Origin: Gyrodactylus bullatarudis
Taxonomy: Eukaryota > Platyhelminthes > Monogenea > Gyrodactylidea > Gyrodactylidae
NCBI GenBank assembly: GCA_012064415.1
Contig: SSNU01000181.1
Span: 104,868 to 168,867 of the forward strand
DNA length: 64,000 nucleotides
Reading direction: 5' to 3'
Under the pieces are notes generated by a model. The model saw only the letters and a program-made list of their open reading frames with translations. It made no database searches and had not been told where the DNA came from. Made by a program: the position numbers and the translations under genes. Numbering within the stretch: the stretch's first letter is position 1; every line of letters begins with the position of its first letter. This document shows positions 8,875 through 21,447 of this stretch, one piece after another.

Positions 8875-11800
8875 CCATTTCTAACTCTTGAACCTATTAT
8901 TTTGTGACATTCATCTAATCTCGACTCATCACCATCACAACTGTAATTTTCACTCATGAAATTTTTTTCTCGAATTTCCATCATTGTCAAGTTATATAAA
9001 TAATATTCCAAAAGATCAGTATACATCATTATAGGTAGCATTTCGGGTTGTTTACAAAATACTTTAGCAAGGCTGAGATCAGTTGAATCGCTGCATAAAG
9101 GCATAAATTTTCTTGCATATTTGTCATATATATAAGGAAATCCTTGTTTGGTTTCTTTTCCCTTTTGGCCCAACAAATATTCGCTCGTTTCATTATTTGA
9201 TTCCAATTTAGTTTTCTTAACAGTTTCTCTACGTAATACATCAAAAGTTATGGGATATTTTTTATGACCATTTGCATTTAGTTGTCCTTTCACTATTAGA
9301 GATGTTGAGGGAGCAAATAATAGGGTGCAATTCGGACCTATGCTCATACTGACATTAGGAAATATAATCAAATCATCAATGACATTATAAATCTGTGTAC
9401 AATTCAAACTTAAATTCTCTGTAATGTTTCCTCTCAGAATGATTGCATAACTTTCAGTTGTATTTACAGGTGATACAAACATTTCTTTTACTTGTTTTTT
9501 CTCTGTATCTTGTAAAAACTTATTCGAGATCAAATTGAATTCAAAACCTCCAGGATCTACTTCATGATAGTGAAGCACATCTTTGATTTTGTAATCTGAT
9601 ATCTTGAAGATTTCTGTTGGTGAATTTTTGAAAATATTGTTCCCAATGTTAATCTTCAATAGAGTCTTTGTCAAATAGGGTGTAAGAATATCTTCATCTA
9701 TAGAGTTTGTTATAAAGTGACTCTGAGAGTTTAAAACTGTTGAATTCATTACATTCAAATGCAGGAAACGATGAGTTCGATATTTTTGCCAATTTTGTAA
9801 TATTTCTGATGACTGGAAGTGCGTATGTTCTCTGAAATAATTTTTGTAGGATATTTTCACGTCAGCCAAAGTTGAATTTCTTTAAATAAATAGAAATTGG
9901 TTTCAAATTTTTATCAAGTATCAGATCTACGAAATTAAGGTCTAAAAAACCTAGTGTGACAGCTCACTCAAAAATATTTGATTCCACGTTAAAATGATGG
10001 CTAATCCATGGTCTTGACCAAATCGCTAACTTTTCATTCAGGTTATATTCATTGATTTCAATATTTATTGCCACATTTGTTCGAGTGAAATTATTATCAA
10101 TTGACAAAGTTTCTGCCAAAATTTTATTGGTCGAAAGAAAAGTTTCCTTTAAGTTAGTTTTATCTGCTATAAAAAATAATCATCATTTGTTACTCAACAA
10201 AAGTTTAAATTCGGTATCTAATTGTTTACCGAGTATTTAAAGTTTTAGTATATGCATCATCAAAAATTCCAGAAAAGGAAGGTTATTTTGAAATTTAGAT
10301 CATAATGCATACTTTTATCATTTAATTGGAAAAATATTAGGAAAACCATAAGCATCGCAGTTAAATTCCTTCTTTATGAAAAAACTGATTTAAATGTATT
10401 TTGATTCAATGTAGTTAAAATTTTCTCAGAAATTAAAAGAAGGTATTTATTTAGTAAACATAAACGCTTGACAGGACCTTGGTCTTAAGTACAACTCATC
10501 GTTCGACTTTGAAGAACAGATGAAAGATGCCCTAAAGAAGTTCAAAACCAGATACATGATGATAAATCGGACAATAAAAACAGACAAAATGAAGTTGTTC
10601 TTATATAAGGTCTATGCAAGACCAGTTATTGAACATGGATCGGCAATTTGGAATCCAGAGGCCAATTATTACTCGAGAAGAATAAAACGTACATTCAGAC
10701 GATTCAGGGGAAATATGGCGCCTGAAATCCAACAATTAATAAGACATAAGGGCCAATTCTTGAATATAAGAAAAGATTTCCAAAGTTTGATGCTGATACA
10801 TCGCTACAAAAGAATGAATACAAACCAAGGTCGTCTAAGAACTCGTCTGAATTTACCCGAAGGAAACATTTTCTATAAACTTGCCATATATAAAAGAATA
10901 ATTATATATTATAATAGATTACCAAATACGATTAAAAGACTGAATATAAAAGATTTTAGAAATACTATGTACAAGAAATTTATACTCGATGAAAATTTGT
11001 GACTTAAATGCTAACACATGTATTGTTAAATAAATATTTTTCTATTATATTCTATTCTATACCTCTTTCAGTTCATCAAGGAAGATATGAAATTCAAAAA
11101 GGAATTCATGAAATTCAATTATAATTTATGAGATAATTATCTCATCAATCTTTTGATCAGTCAGTTCTTAGATGAGTGCAATGTTTGAAAAGGTTGAAAT
11201 TCTAAGATTAGCTCCGTATCTATAACTGTCTAATTCAATTGATAAAGCTTGGAGTGTTTTCGAGAAAAGTATCAAAGAAGCTCTATTTCGTGAAGAAATC
11301 ATCAACTACCAAAGGGGGCCAAAGATGGAATTCTGATAGCTGAATTTCGAGAAGGCTGGAACAGATCAGAAAAGAGCAAAATCTTCTTACTCCTAATAAA
11401 ACTTTAAATGAGTGGGCCTCAAATAGTCTTAAAATTGTATTTTTCAAGACAATGTTTCATGCAAGGATTTAGAATAGCAGTTTGAACTATTTCTGAGATA
11501 AAATTTCTAATATGGAGCTAATCTTAGAATTATTTTCCTTGTCAAAATAACCTATTCTAGAAGGGTAGTACAACATATTTATAAAATTCTAAAATTCTGG
11601 TACGCAAATTTTGAAAAGAAACCTCACCTCCACTTGTTGTTATCATGAAGATGAATTGATCTATGAGAAACATATTCGGCATATTATCTGAAGTGAACTC
11701 AAAGAGAAAGGTTGCAGATGATGCTGTAAATAAGAGAGGCATTTGGTTGTCATTAAACGGCAATTTATAATCAGGTTGGGTTCCCACTCCATTGTTATCG

Positions 11801-14800
11801 AGGTAAATTTTGAGGTAATCTAATTCAGATTCCACCAATTCAGCTTGACATATTAATTCGAATAGAATATGGTTATAATCTTGCGTGGTTATTGTTAAAG
11901 TATATTGAATTTTATATTTATGAATATCATTGTGATCAATGATATCTGGATCACTAGTAAGATTAAACTTTATTGTATAATAGTTATTCGGGCTGACATC
12001 CAGGCTACTGCTACCTTGATAAGAGGAATTATCCTTAAAGCTTATGTGTAGATATTTCTGTATAACGGTTGTTGATAAAAGTAAGCTTCTCTCTTGATGA
12101 GATAACTGAAAGAGTTGTCTGATACCGATGTTGGTGTCGAGAAACTTTGATGATTGAACCTGGAAAAATTTTTATTCTTTTATAAGAAATTAAAAAAACC
12201 ATAAGAATGACAAAAAATTTAATGCAAGTCTAGTTTTGAACCAATACATCAGCAGTCAATTGCTTCAAATTTTTTTAACTTAATCTTTTTCCTCAATTTT
12301 TTTTAATTAAAAAACTTTTGGCTTATTTTATAATGGAATCCGAAAAAATTTAGTTTTTTGTAAAAAATAATATACTCTCATCTTCATGTTAAATGGGTTT
12401 AGATGATCATTGCTCTTTAAAGTTAGTTGCCACTTAAAGAGATCCCCAGAATTATTGAGCATAAAGAAAAGACTTACCCTAATTGGTTTGTTCATTAAAG
12501 AAAGCCCAAATAAAGAACATCTTTCAAGGGTTGCTTTGTAAATCGTTACAGGGTTCGTTGGGCTTCCAGTGAAAACTTTCAGACAAGAACTTGAATTCTT
12601 GATATGAATTCTTCCTATGGGTTTCTGTAGATAGCCTATTTCTAAAGCAGATCTTTTCCCATCTAATCGTCCACCATTCGATAATTTTAAGCCAGCCAAT
12701 TCGGCTCGATTAATGTTTGAATCAGATATTGCAATTTTAATTGAAGACCATGACAACTTCTCGCAATAACTTGTAAATATTTGACAGGATTCATTTGTAC
12801 GGATAAATGAACAATAGTTTGATAATTCAGATCCGTAGATATCAATATTTCTTTCACATTCGAGTTCACTTAAACCACCTTCTACTTGAAGTGAGGATTG
12901 GTTTATCTGGTGTTCTTCAAACTTTATGAAAAATAAAGAGGTTTAAAATGAACCATCTCAGAACAGCCACTAAACTTACAGTACTTGAAATCATGAGACC
13001 AAGACTTAAGCAAGAATAATATTCTAAAATATTTTTTGTTATTTCTGAAATTATCTGTTTTTCTTGACAAATAGGTTGATATCTACTGTTAGATATTGCA
13101 TAAACTTTTGCAATGTAGTGATCATTTTTCTGAAATATAATTTCAGCATTTATTAAAAGCTTGTCAGTAAGTTTTCCTTGTAAAGGACTCTCCAACAATC
13201 CAAAACTTATTGGTCTCGCATCACTTCCAATAGCCTTGATATCTCCTTGAATCAAAACTGCAACATCCGGTGACAAAAGGATTTGAACACCTTCATCAAT
13301 GATCAAATTACCACCGGATGGTATAGTCAGATCCCTAATGATATGAAATGGGGACTGTGCCTTTGTTAAATGAAGATCTCTAACTGTAGTAACTGGAAGG
13401 TGGCCTCCTAAAAGGGTTGAAGAGTTTTGCTGTTCAAAGATAAACGTATCTTCATTAGAAGCAATGAAACTTGTTGTGTATTCTGTTTTCAAATCAGATA
13501 TCTGAAGTAGTGGAGTTATCTTCAACATGGCAAGAAGACTCTTTTTCCTTTTATCTACAACCCTTTCCATAACACGATCGTGGACATTAATTTGTATAGC
13601 TCCATCAATGATATCTGGAAAATAGTTTAGACTTGCATCAATGACAAGGTCTGAGCGTGTCGAAGTCACTGAAATATCTCTTGAAATAATAAAATCATTT
13701 TAATCCTTTTACTTCCTTGTTAACTTTCATTTTGTAAAATATTGATCATTAAATTAAAATTTTGAAAGTATTTGTGAAAACAAATTTTAGTTTTAACGAG
13801 TTCAGTTCTATTTTGTGACAGACCCTTAGTGAAATGATCGAAAGATATTTCAAATTGGAAATTAATCGTTAAAATCGTATACTAAGCTCTTGAGTTCAAT
13901 AACAACCAGTTTAATAATAATTATTATTATAATTATAATTATGATTTGGTTCATTTAATGACTCTTCGTATGATTAGATTTAGGTTACTAATTTTTGCAT
14001 TTTTTGGTTAAAATTTCCTATAAGAGAAGGTTGATAAATTTATATGAAAGCCAAGCTTAAAATAATTTTTCTTGATAGTAAAGGAATTTAAGTCATTAAA
14101 TAGAATCTCAAAACATTAACAGTTAAAGTCCAAGTCATTGATGCTCGAAATTTGAGTTTGGGAAGTATCATATTTTGAAAAATTATTCTTGGTACAATAA
14201 TATGTACTGGCTTTTTGCTATTTTTTGTTATTATATTGAGAAAGAATGCTATTCATTTTCGAAAATTTGATCTCATATTTTCTTGAGATAAGCTAGGAAT
14301 AGTTTGAGTAGTATGGTTGTACTGAAAAACTTACAATTTTGATTTTGGATTAGAAAATAAATTCCTTTGGGCTTTTATACTGGGTGAATTGATCAGAATT
14401 ACGGCATTCTTATTGTAGATTGTGTGGACTTTACTAAACAATTCTCCACTTCTAATTATATTGTTGATGAATCTGTTGAATTTAATGAAAACTCTCTGAT
14501 AACTTCCCAAGATATCAGAAACTTTTACATTGATAATACTACTAATATTGATATTATTCTTGAAGATGTTATTCATTATAGAGAAATTGACTTGGGAAAG
14601 AATCTGATTTGGTCGTATCAAATCCAATGTATTGCTTGAACTAATCAGACTGATCTGGTTACTGTGATCAGTAAATGTTGAATTCATAATTGACCCAGTG
14701 ATCATCTCGAAAGGATCAAAAAAGATACTACCCAGTTTGTTCTTGGCCAGATAGGAAAAGGCTAGTGTGAAATTTGTTAAACCATGATGGTAATCAGTCG

Positions 14801-17800
14801 TACTAGGAGAATGCTCGTAGTTTTGCATTAGTTCAATTCCATAGCGAAAATTATTTGTGATAACAGATGAGTTCAACATAAATAAAGTTATTTGAGTTGA
14901 ATTTATAGCACGGATCCCAGACAATTTGTTACCTGCCCAAATAAGAATAGTTTAGATATTTACATATTTTCCATTTATTAAATATTTCCAGCCTTAAAGG
15001 TTGCCAAATTCTAGAATGTTATAGCTAGGGCCTCAAGTTTCAGAACGCTAAAATCATTTTTTAAGACCTTAAAATGATGTTTCTCAATGTTAGGTCTTAA
15101 ATTAAGACCTATCAAAATTTCACAGATAATAGTTAAACTACTTATAAGTAAAACTAATCTTTAATTTAAAAAATTATTAAAATATAACTTAATATTATAG
15201 TGAAAAACATCCATTTTACAGTCCTTCTGGTTGCAATGATTCATTTTGACAGGGAATTACTCTCGGTTTTATCATGTTGTATTCAATTTAAAAATTTGAA
15301 TATCCATATGGAAAGAACGATTCTGATTGGTCAATATCATATACACAAGCTAATACATGTATATGGTTTCATGTATGATATACATTGTATATGGTGTGAA
15401 AGCATATCATATACAAAATTATGCTTAAATCTACCAATGGGAAACAAGCACGCTGTTCTCTTTGTTTGATCTTGTTAAGATCTTAAAATCGATAATTGCG
15501 TTTTGAGACCTAAAACTTTGGACCCTAAACTTTTAAAGACTTTATCATGAAAATAAGACCGATCTGAGACTTTATAACTTTTATCTGGATCATGATAAAT
15601 AATTTTTGTTTAACATTTTATTTATCCTCGGAGCCACAGGATCCTTAGGAAAAATAGACTTTTTGAGGCCCTAGTTATAGCCTAATTCTAGAGTTTACTA
15701 TAGAAGATGATTTGATCAGCTCTCTTCTAAGTCTAAGAGAGTTGTTTGGAGAGTTTAGTTGAGATAGTTTTTTAACCTTCAATCAATAAGAAACAAACTC
15801 AGGAACAGGCTAAAGAGAACCGACGAATCATTCACCAAAAAAATCCTTCCTTCGTTCATGACTCTAGCATGACTCCAGGCCAGCAAACCAAAAATATGAT
15901 TTTTATTTTATCGTTGCTTCTACCTGTGATCCTTCAACTTACTAGAGATGGTACAGTTGTTGAAAATATTTGAAAAATTTTCTGATTCCTCTCTAGAGGT
16001 ATTGATGAATCGGAGTTCAATTCCAAACTTGAAATTATCTCTGATGACTGAATTGTTAAAAGTCCTGACTCCAGAGAGGCTGGTTACATTCAATCCGTTT
16101 AGAGAATTACCAGAAAAGTTGGAAGCATTGAATAAAACATTGAATCTACCACCAACAAAGCGAATTCCATCTAAACTGTTATTCTGAAAGTTTGATGAGA
16201 TTATATCGACATGAGTTCTTGGATTTAGCACGGTAAGACCTGTCAAGCCATTGTTCACGAAGCTGGAATCCTCAATTTCCAATTCAGCATAGGTTTCTGG
16301 GGGAAAACCAACAAGTTTGAAATTTGACTCAGTTTCTTATCATTTCTTTTATAAACCCTATCATGACGACCAAGAAAACCAATGGGAATTCTATGTAATA
16401 AGAATTCTATAAATCACATCTAACAAAGTCGATTTTTCATTGAATTTCCCATCTACTGATAAGTAGATGAAAACTAAATTTTAATCAAAGTTTTGAAGAC
16501 TCTTTGAGACTTTTTGGTATTTTTGAAATATGTTTAGCCCAAATTGTAAAATAGATGGTAAATAAACCTAAACTAGAGAACTTTTTTCATGTTAAGAATT
16601 AAACGAGCTAAAGATTTCACTAATATAAGAGTTAAAATATCTTACCTGTAGCTTAATGTACTGTAAACTTTTTAGACGTTTTAGTTTATTTTACCTAATG
16701 TAAAATTGCTAGAAACAAATCTGGAAATAAAGCTAGTTGACTTGAAGATAATAATTAACTGTTTTTACGAATTCCGGATAGTCAGGAAAAATAATGCTTC
16801 TCGAATTGCATAATGAAATGATCCAACTTTCGAGCCGAAAGTGTTCATTGATTTGGAAGAGGAGGTAAATAGTGATATTGGGATCAAAATGAGAGACGAA
16901 GATTTCGAATTCATCTGTAGAATTTCAGAGAAATTCTTCGCTATTGTGAAAAATTGAATTATAAAAATTTTTCAATTAACACTGATTTAGTGGGCTGAAC
17001 CAGATAAACAATTGATAATAATAACTTATATGTGCTTTATATTTGTTAAAAATGATATTTTTATGCTACACAATGTAAAATATATAGATATTCAATACTC
17101 ATCCACCACGTCTTTTATACACTCTAAATCAATCACGAAGGAAAATTATCCAAAATTTAGAAGTTGAACATTTTCCTGGAAACAGTTTCTCTCAACCTCT
17201 TATTTGATCATGGAATTCGAAAGGTAATATTTTTCCAGAGAAAAAATATTTTTTTCTTGTAAAAATATTAAATTCTCATTTTCATCTCAGTTAGGTTTGA
17301 ATTTGCCCTTGTGATAGGATTTAATTTTGATAATTATCGTGTAATTTATTCAGAAACATGAATTAAGTCATTGGATGAAACTTGTTTTTGAAAAAAAATG
17401 GTTCTTCTAAAAGTACACAATTCCATGAGGTCAGAACCAACCAACGTTTTTATAATGCAAAATTGGTTGACTCACTTGAAGATGAACTAATTTGAATAAT
17501 TGATCGTATGCAATCATGAAAGCGTGTACAAAAGGAATCGACTATTTTCTTATTCCATTCAATGTGAAAGTTGATAAATGGATTCCTTGTTATGAAGCTT
17601 GGTACTGCTAGACTGCGTAGTTGATCGTTGGGGTATTTTTCACTGTCGGAATCAGTCAGATTCCATCTAATCTGCTCCTTACCAGCATTTATGAGTAAAC
17701 TTGCATTCATTATTGGATCAAATATAGATTCAACAAGGATCGTTGTCAGAAAACTGTGCAATGATCCTGAAGAAATTGTCTATAATTTTAGAAAAAATAA

Positions 17801-20800
17801 TTTCAGATGTCAAAATTCTTGCAAGAATCAATAAATTTATCTCCAAAGTTAATTCTTTAGACCACCCCCATCACTTTCAAACCAATAAAATATTTTCAGC
17901 TCAAAGATTAAAATAAAGGGAATTTGGCTAATTTGTCTATAATACTAATTTCTCGTGCGAGTCAAATATTTTTTTTCCTAACAATGTTTCGGCTGCAATG
18001 CGAATCTGATAGATATGACTTAGTAAATGCCATTTATCAAATTTAAATTCGAAATTTTTAATTTTCTAATACAAAATCGCATTTTCCCAAACATCTTAAA
18101 CATATCTCAAATAAATCGAAATTTTTTACTAGAATATGCAGTTCTGATTAAAAATACCTTACGAACCTATTTCTGTTTAAAACTGCATTCAAACGGCTCA
18201 AAATTTAGATTTTAATCGATTGTAGTAGAAAAATTCATTGAAAATAGTTGGCGCTAATTCAAATAATTGGCATTTTCAATTGCGATTTGTGTGGACATTA
18301 CTAAACAATTCTCCACTTCTCTCCAATTGCCTCTCTCTACTAATTTCTATTCTATAACTATATTTTTTGCATATAAAATCTGGTCTTACAAAGTTACAAT
18401 GTCCATGTTTATCTTGTAGAGATTCTCTTGTAAGGCTGACCAAAAGATAAACTGGAAAAACTGGGGAAAAGGATACCGAGCTAGGCTCACAAATATTCCT
18501 CATGATAGTTGATAGCCTGTCGTAAACTGAAGTTTGCTTGCGATTGTCATGGGGAATTTCATTCCTTGAATCTATAGTAACAGTTGAATAAAAAAGGCTT
18601 ACCCCGTGTAAATTGGTTAATAGTATCCAGTCGGATCACGCCACCTGCTAATTTGTTGCTAACAAATGTTGAATTCTCTATGGAAATATGGCCAAAGTTT
18701 GTTGAAATGTTCATTCCGTGTCGTAAGCTTGTATGAACCTGACAATGCTTCATCAAGACTGGAGATTCAATGTTCGGAAAGGCAAAACCATCCCCGAAAG
18801 AATTGTAAATGCGAACATGCCTCAAGATTGGTACGTAAGGGGAAGCAAAAAGGCTAGCCGAAATAACTCCATCCGCATCAAGACCTGTAAAAGAATGGAA
18901 AAGGTTAGGAAAACCTCTGAATTTATTTTCATTAAGCCTATCTAAGAAAACACAGTAGAAATAAGTCAAATTTATTTTGAAACTCTCAAGAGTACTCGTA
19001 CTCAGATGATATTATGACAATATTATATTGAAGCTCATGAAAAAGTGGAAAACTGGGGCATTCTCAAAATTCCAAAAATGGCCTAATTTTCCTAAGATTA
19101 AGTTTCTGGACTATTTTCATAAAAGAATTCAAAAAATAATTTTTCTTTCTTTATATATGGAGAAAAAAATTGTGAATTAGAAATAAGAAGATGCCAGATT
19201 ATTTCACAAATAAAGATCTTTATTTCGGGCATACTCATCAGTGTAATACATGCCATATAAATACTGGTTTTACAAGAGAGAATAGAGATGATGTTATTGG
19301 TTGAAATTTCAACTCAAAATGTACAATTGGTTAATACCTGTTACCAGGTAAGAAATGTTGAATTTATAATTTNNNNNNNNNNNNNNNNNNNNNNNNNNNN
19401 NNNNNNNNNNNNNNNNNNNNNNNNNNNNNNNNNNNNNNNNNNNNNNNNNNNNNNNNNNNNNNNNNNNNNNNNNNNNNNNNNNNNNNNNNNNNNNNNNNNN
19501 NNNNNNNNNNNNNNNNNNNNNNNNNNNNNNNNNNNNNNNNNNNNNNNNNNNNNNNNNNNNNNNNNNNNNNNNNNNNNNNNNNNNNNNNNNNNNNNNNNNN
19601 NNNNNNNNNNNNNNNNNNNNNNNNNNNNNNNNNNNNNNNNNNNNNNNNNNNNNNNNNNNNNNNNNNNNNNNNNNNNNNNNNNNNNNNNNNNNNNNNNNNN
19701 NNNNNNNNNNNNNNNNNNNNNNNNNNNNNNNNNNNNNNNNNNNNNNNNNNNNNNNNNNNNNNNNNNNNNNNNNNNNNNNNNNNNNNNNNNNNNNNNNNNN
19801 NNNNNNNNNNNNNNNNNNNNNNNNNNNNNNNNNNNNNNNNNNNNNNNNNNNNNNNNNNNNNNNNNNNNNNNNNNNNNNNNNNNNNNNNNNNNNNNNNNNN
19901 NNNNNNNNNNNNNNNNNNNNNNNNNNNNNNNNNNNNNNNNNNNNNNNNNNNNNNNNNNNNNNNNNNNNNNNNNNNNNNNNNNNNNNNNNNNNNNNNNNNN
20001 NNNNNNNNNNNNNNNNNNNNNNNNNNNNNNNNNNNNNNNNNNNNNNNNNNNNNNNNNNNNNNNNNNNNNNNNNNNNNNNNNNNNNNNNNNNNNNNNNNNN
20101 NNNNNNNNNNNNNNNNNNNNNNNNNNNNNNNNNNNNNNNNNNNNNNNNNNNNNCATCTCTATTCTCTCTTGTAAAACCAGTATTTATATGGCATGTATCA
20201 CACTGATGAGTATGCCCGAAATAGAGATCTTTATTTGTGAAATAATCTGGCATCTTCTTATTTCTAATTCACTCATGTCATCGGTAGCTCAGCTTAAAAC
20301 CAATGTCTCTGAACATTTATCTCAAAAAATTGTGTTTAAAAACTTTAGGCTCCGGTATAGAATCCTACAGTTTTATTATAAGTATTTTTTAAATTTATGC
20401 TGTGTAAACGACAGAATCAGGAAGATTATCTCAAAATAAATAGTCTAAATGAACTGTCTTTTTAAGCTTAAAACCAAATAGGTAACCAATTTGGAATTGA
20501 TCAATAAAGTAAACATTTTATGAATAAAAAATCTCACCGCCATTGAGTATGTCAACATATTCAAATACACTGGAAGAGATGTTGACGATAGTATTCGAAT
20601 TTCCAAACTTGGTGAGATGAACTTCTTTTCTTGTTGAATTAATCAAGAGTACACCGCCCCAGTAGCTCTCTGTTGGATATGAAATTAGAGGGTTCCAACA
20701 ATGGAGGTTTACATATTGGAAATGACGACAGAGTTTACTAGTTATTATCGACGAATGAAGGATAAATTCATAAGGGTCTTGATTTCTAGTGAAAGAATTT

Positions 20801-21324
20801 GGGGAATCAAATAGAATGCAATTATCAAAAGGCTCATGAGAATACAGAAAATCCTTTTCAAATCTGAAGGCACCAGTTTCGAATCCAAATTTTTTACAAA
20901 CTAAATTGATTAGAGATTGATCCCAGTAATACTTTGAAGATACAGGCAACCATTCGTCCTCATGCATCATCTCAAGTCGTCCAAATTGTTTCAAATCAAG
21001 ATTTACCAAACGGAACATGAGAGGATTAGATTGTTTTATATTTGGATTGAGAGGTGACAATTTAATTCTTGCCTTAAATGTTCCTCTGAAAATTGCTCTG
21101 CCTTGAATAATAATCTGAGAGTTATTCGCGAATTGTATTTCAACACCTGGCTCGAGATGCAGTTCATGGTCAATCGGTAAAATTAGTTTTTTAACAGTAA
21201 CAATATATGGACTTTGATCAGTTTTTAAATAAATTTTCCGACTAGGAAAACTGTTCAATAGTGTTTTTGAATGAAATTGAATTAAAAAGATTGAAAATAA
21301 ATAACAGTGATAGAGCTTCATCAA
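8875..21324 (-). CDS. bark: Bark/Anakonda-like scavenger-receptor, beta-helix protein (3'-partial)
   Basis: Secreted or type I membrane protein of the Bark beetle/Anakonda family, known in Drosophila for tricellular septate-junction assembly. Exons on the minus strand: 21324-20538, 18884-18603, 17766-17476, 16296-15943, 14932-14335, 13679-12980, 12921-12376, 12159-11628, 10166-9968 and 9879-8875. All have AG/GT boundaries and matching phases (1,1,1,1,2,0,0,1,2, ending in phase 2), giving 1764 codons. Exon 1 starts with a signal peptide (MMKLYHCYLFSIFLIQ) and a beta-helix-type GVEIQF...IIIQG block. Three SRCR-like domains are visible: exon 1, exons 6-7, and exon 10 ending in DESRLDECH. Exon 8 has a CUB-like fold, and Asn-rich parallel beta-helix repeats fill exons 2-5. 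The expected transmembrane and C-type-lectin parts are not in view, so the gene continues or is broken by the transposons at 1-8.7 kb. A further exon could hide in the gap at 19373-20153. Confidence 0.82.
10473..11060 (+). pseudogene. 5'-truncated LINE fragment (RT C-terminal region)
   Basis: An open frame from about 10473 to the stop near 11001 begins with DLGLKYNSSFDFEEQ and continues through YKVYARPVIEHGSAIWNP. This is the region downstream of the RT thumb in jockey/CR1/I-type LINEs. It is followed by a short 3' UTR ending in a degenerate TTCTATTATATTCTATTCTA tail, as in LINEs that end in short tandem repeats. The strand is opposite to the host bark gene; it lies in the intron between exons at 11628 and 10166. 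It differs from the LINE at 1-3676. Confidence 0.75.
15026..15673. mobile_element. hAT-type MITE, 648 bp, in bark intron
   Basis: Perfect 11-bp TIRs TAGGGCCTCAA / TTGAGGCCCTA bounded by a perfect 8-bp TSD GTTATAGC (15018-15025 and 15674-15681), the signature of hAT transposons. The interior has several TTAAGACC/GGTCTTAA motifs near both ends and an AT-rich centre with TATAC-type inverted repeats (about 15325-15420). No transposase is encoded. Confidence 0.88.
18288..18320 (-). repeat. 33-bp near-identical copy of part of a bark exon
   Basis: 18288-18320 matches 14421-14453, inside the bark exon at 14932-14335, with a single mismatch, in the same orientation. On the minus strand both encode RSGELFS.VHT. 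It lies in the intron between exons at 18603 and 17766. It may be a duplicated beta-helix exon relic or a real small exon; surrounding splice sites are only partly convincing. Confidence 0.5.
19169..19292 (-). repeat. Inverted-arm repeat, left of assembly gap, hammerhead-like core
   Basis: About 120 bp nearly identical, inverted, to 20154-20277 across the gap. The minus strand contains ACTGATGAGTATGCCCGAAA followed by a palindromic AAAGATCTTT segment and TGTGA, which could pair with the bases before the core. Probably one terminal arm of a Penelope-like or related element whose centre is in the gap. Confidence 0.7.
19373..20153. other. Assembly gap (781 N)
   Basis: A run of unknown bases. 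Both sides carry inverted copies of the same repeat, so the gap was probably caused by a repeat-rich insert. Apparent ORFs spanning the Ns are artefacts. Confidence 0.99.
20154..20277 (+). repeat. Inverted-arm repeat, right of assembly gap, hammerhead-like core
   Basis: Plus-strand copy of the arm at 19169-19292. TCACA lies directly before CTGATGA and TGTGA follows the GAAA box by about 14 bases, giving a 5-bp stem I. The bases after GAAA form a near-perfect palindrome suited to a short stem III. A normal stem II is not apparent, so it is hammerhead-like only. Confidence 0.65.
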
Positions 21325-21447
21325 TTTTTTTGAATTTAAAAAATTTTATAATCATTAGATAAAACCACTATACTTTAAATAATTTGTTTGGATTGCTCAC
21401 AAATATAAAAAAATTGCAATCTATTAAATAGTCTAGTAAGAGTCGTT
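21325..21447. promoter_or_regulatory. Divergent promoter between bark and eEFSec
   Basis: Only 123 bp separate the two ATG codons, on opposite strands. The stretch is AT-rich with no obvious TATA box at a fixed distance. 5' UTRs of both genes must be very short or overlap here unless there are upstream non-coding exons. Confidence 0.6.

Noticed and set aside
18276..18503. Extra bark exon
   Set aside because: One acceptor/donor choice keeps phase, but the encoded sequence lacks beta-helix character except for the duplicated RSGELF piece; kept as a repeat instead.
19288..20439. Long ORFs across the N run on both strands
   Set aside because: They consist almost entirely of unknown residues; the frame is open only because N is never read as stop.
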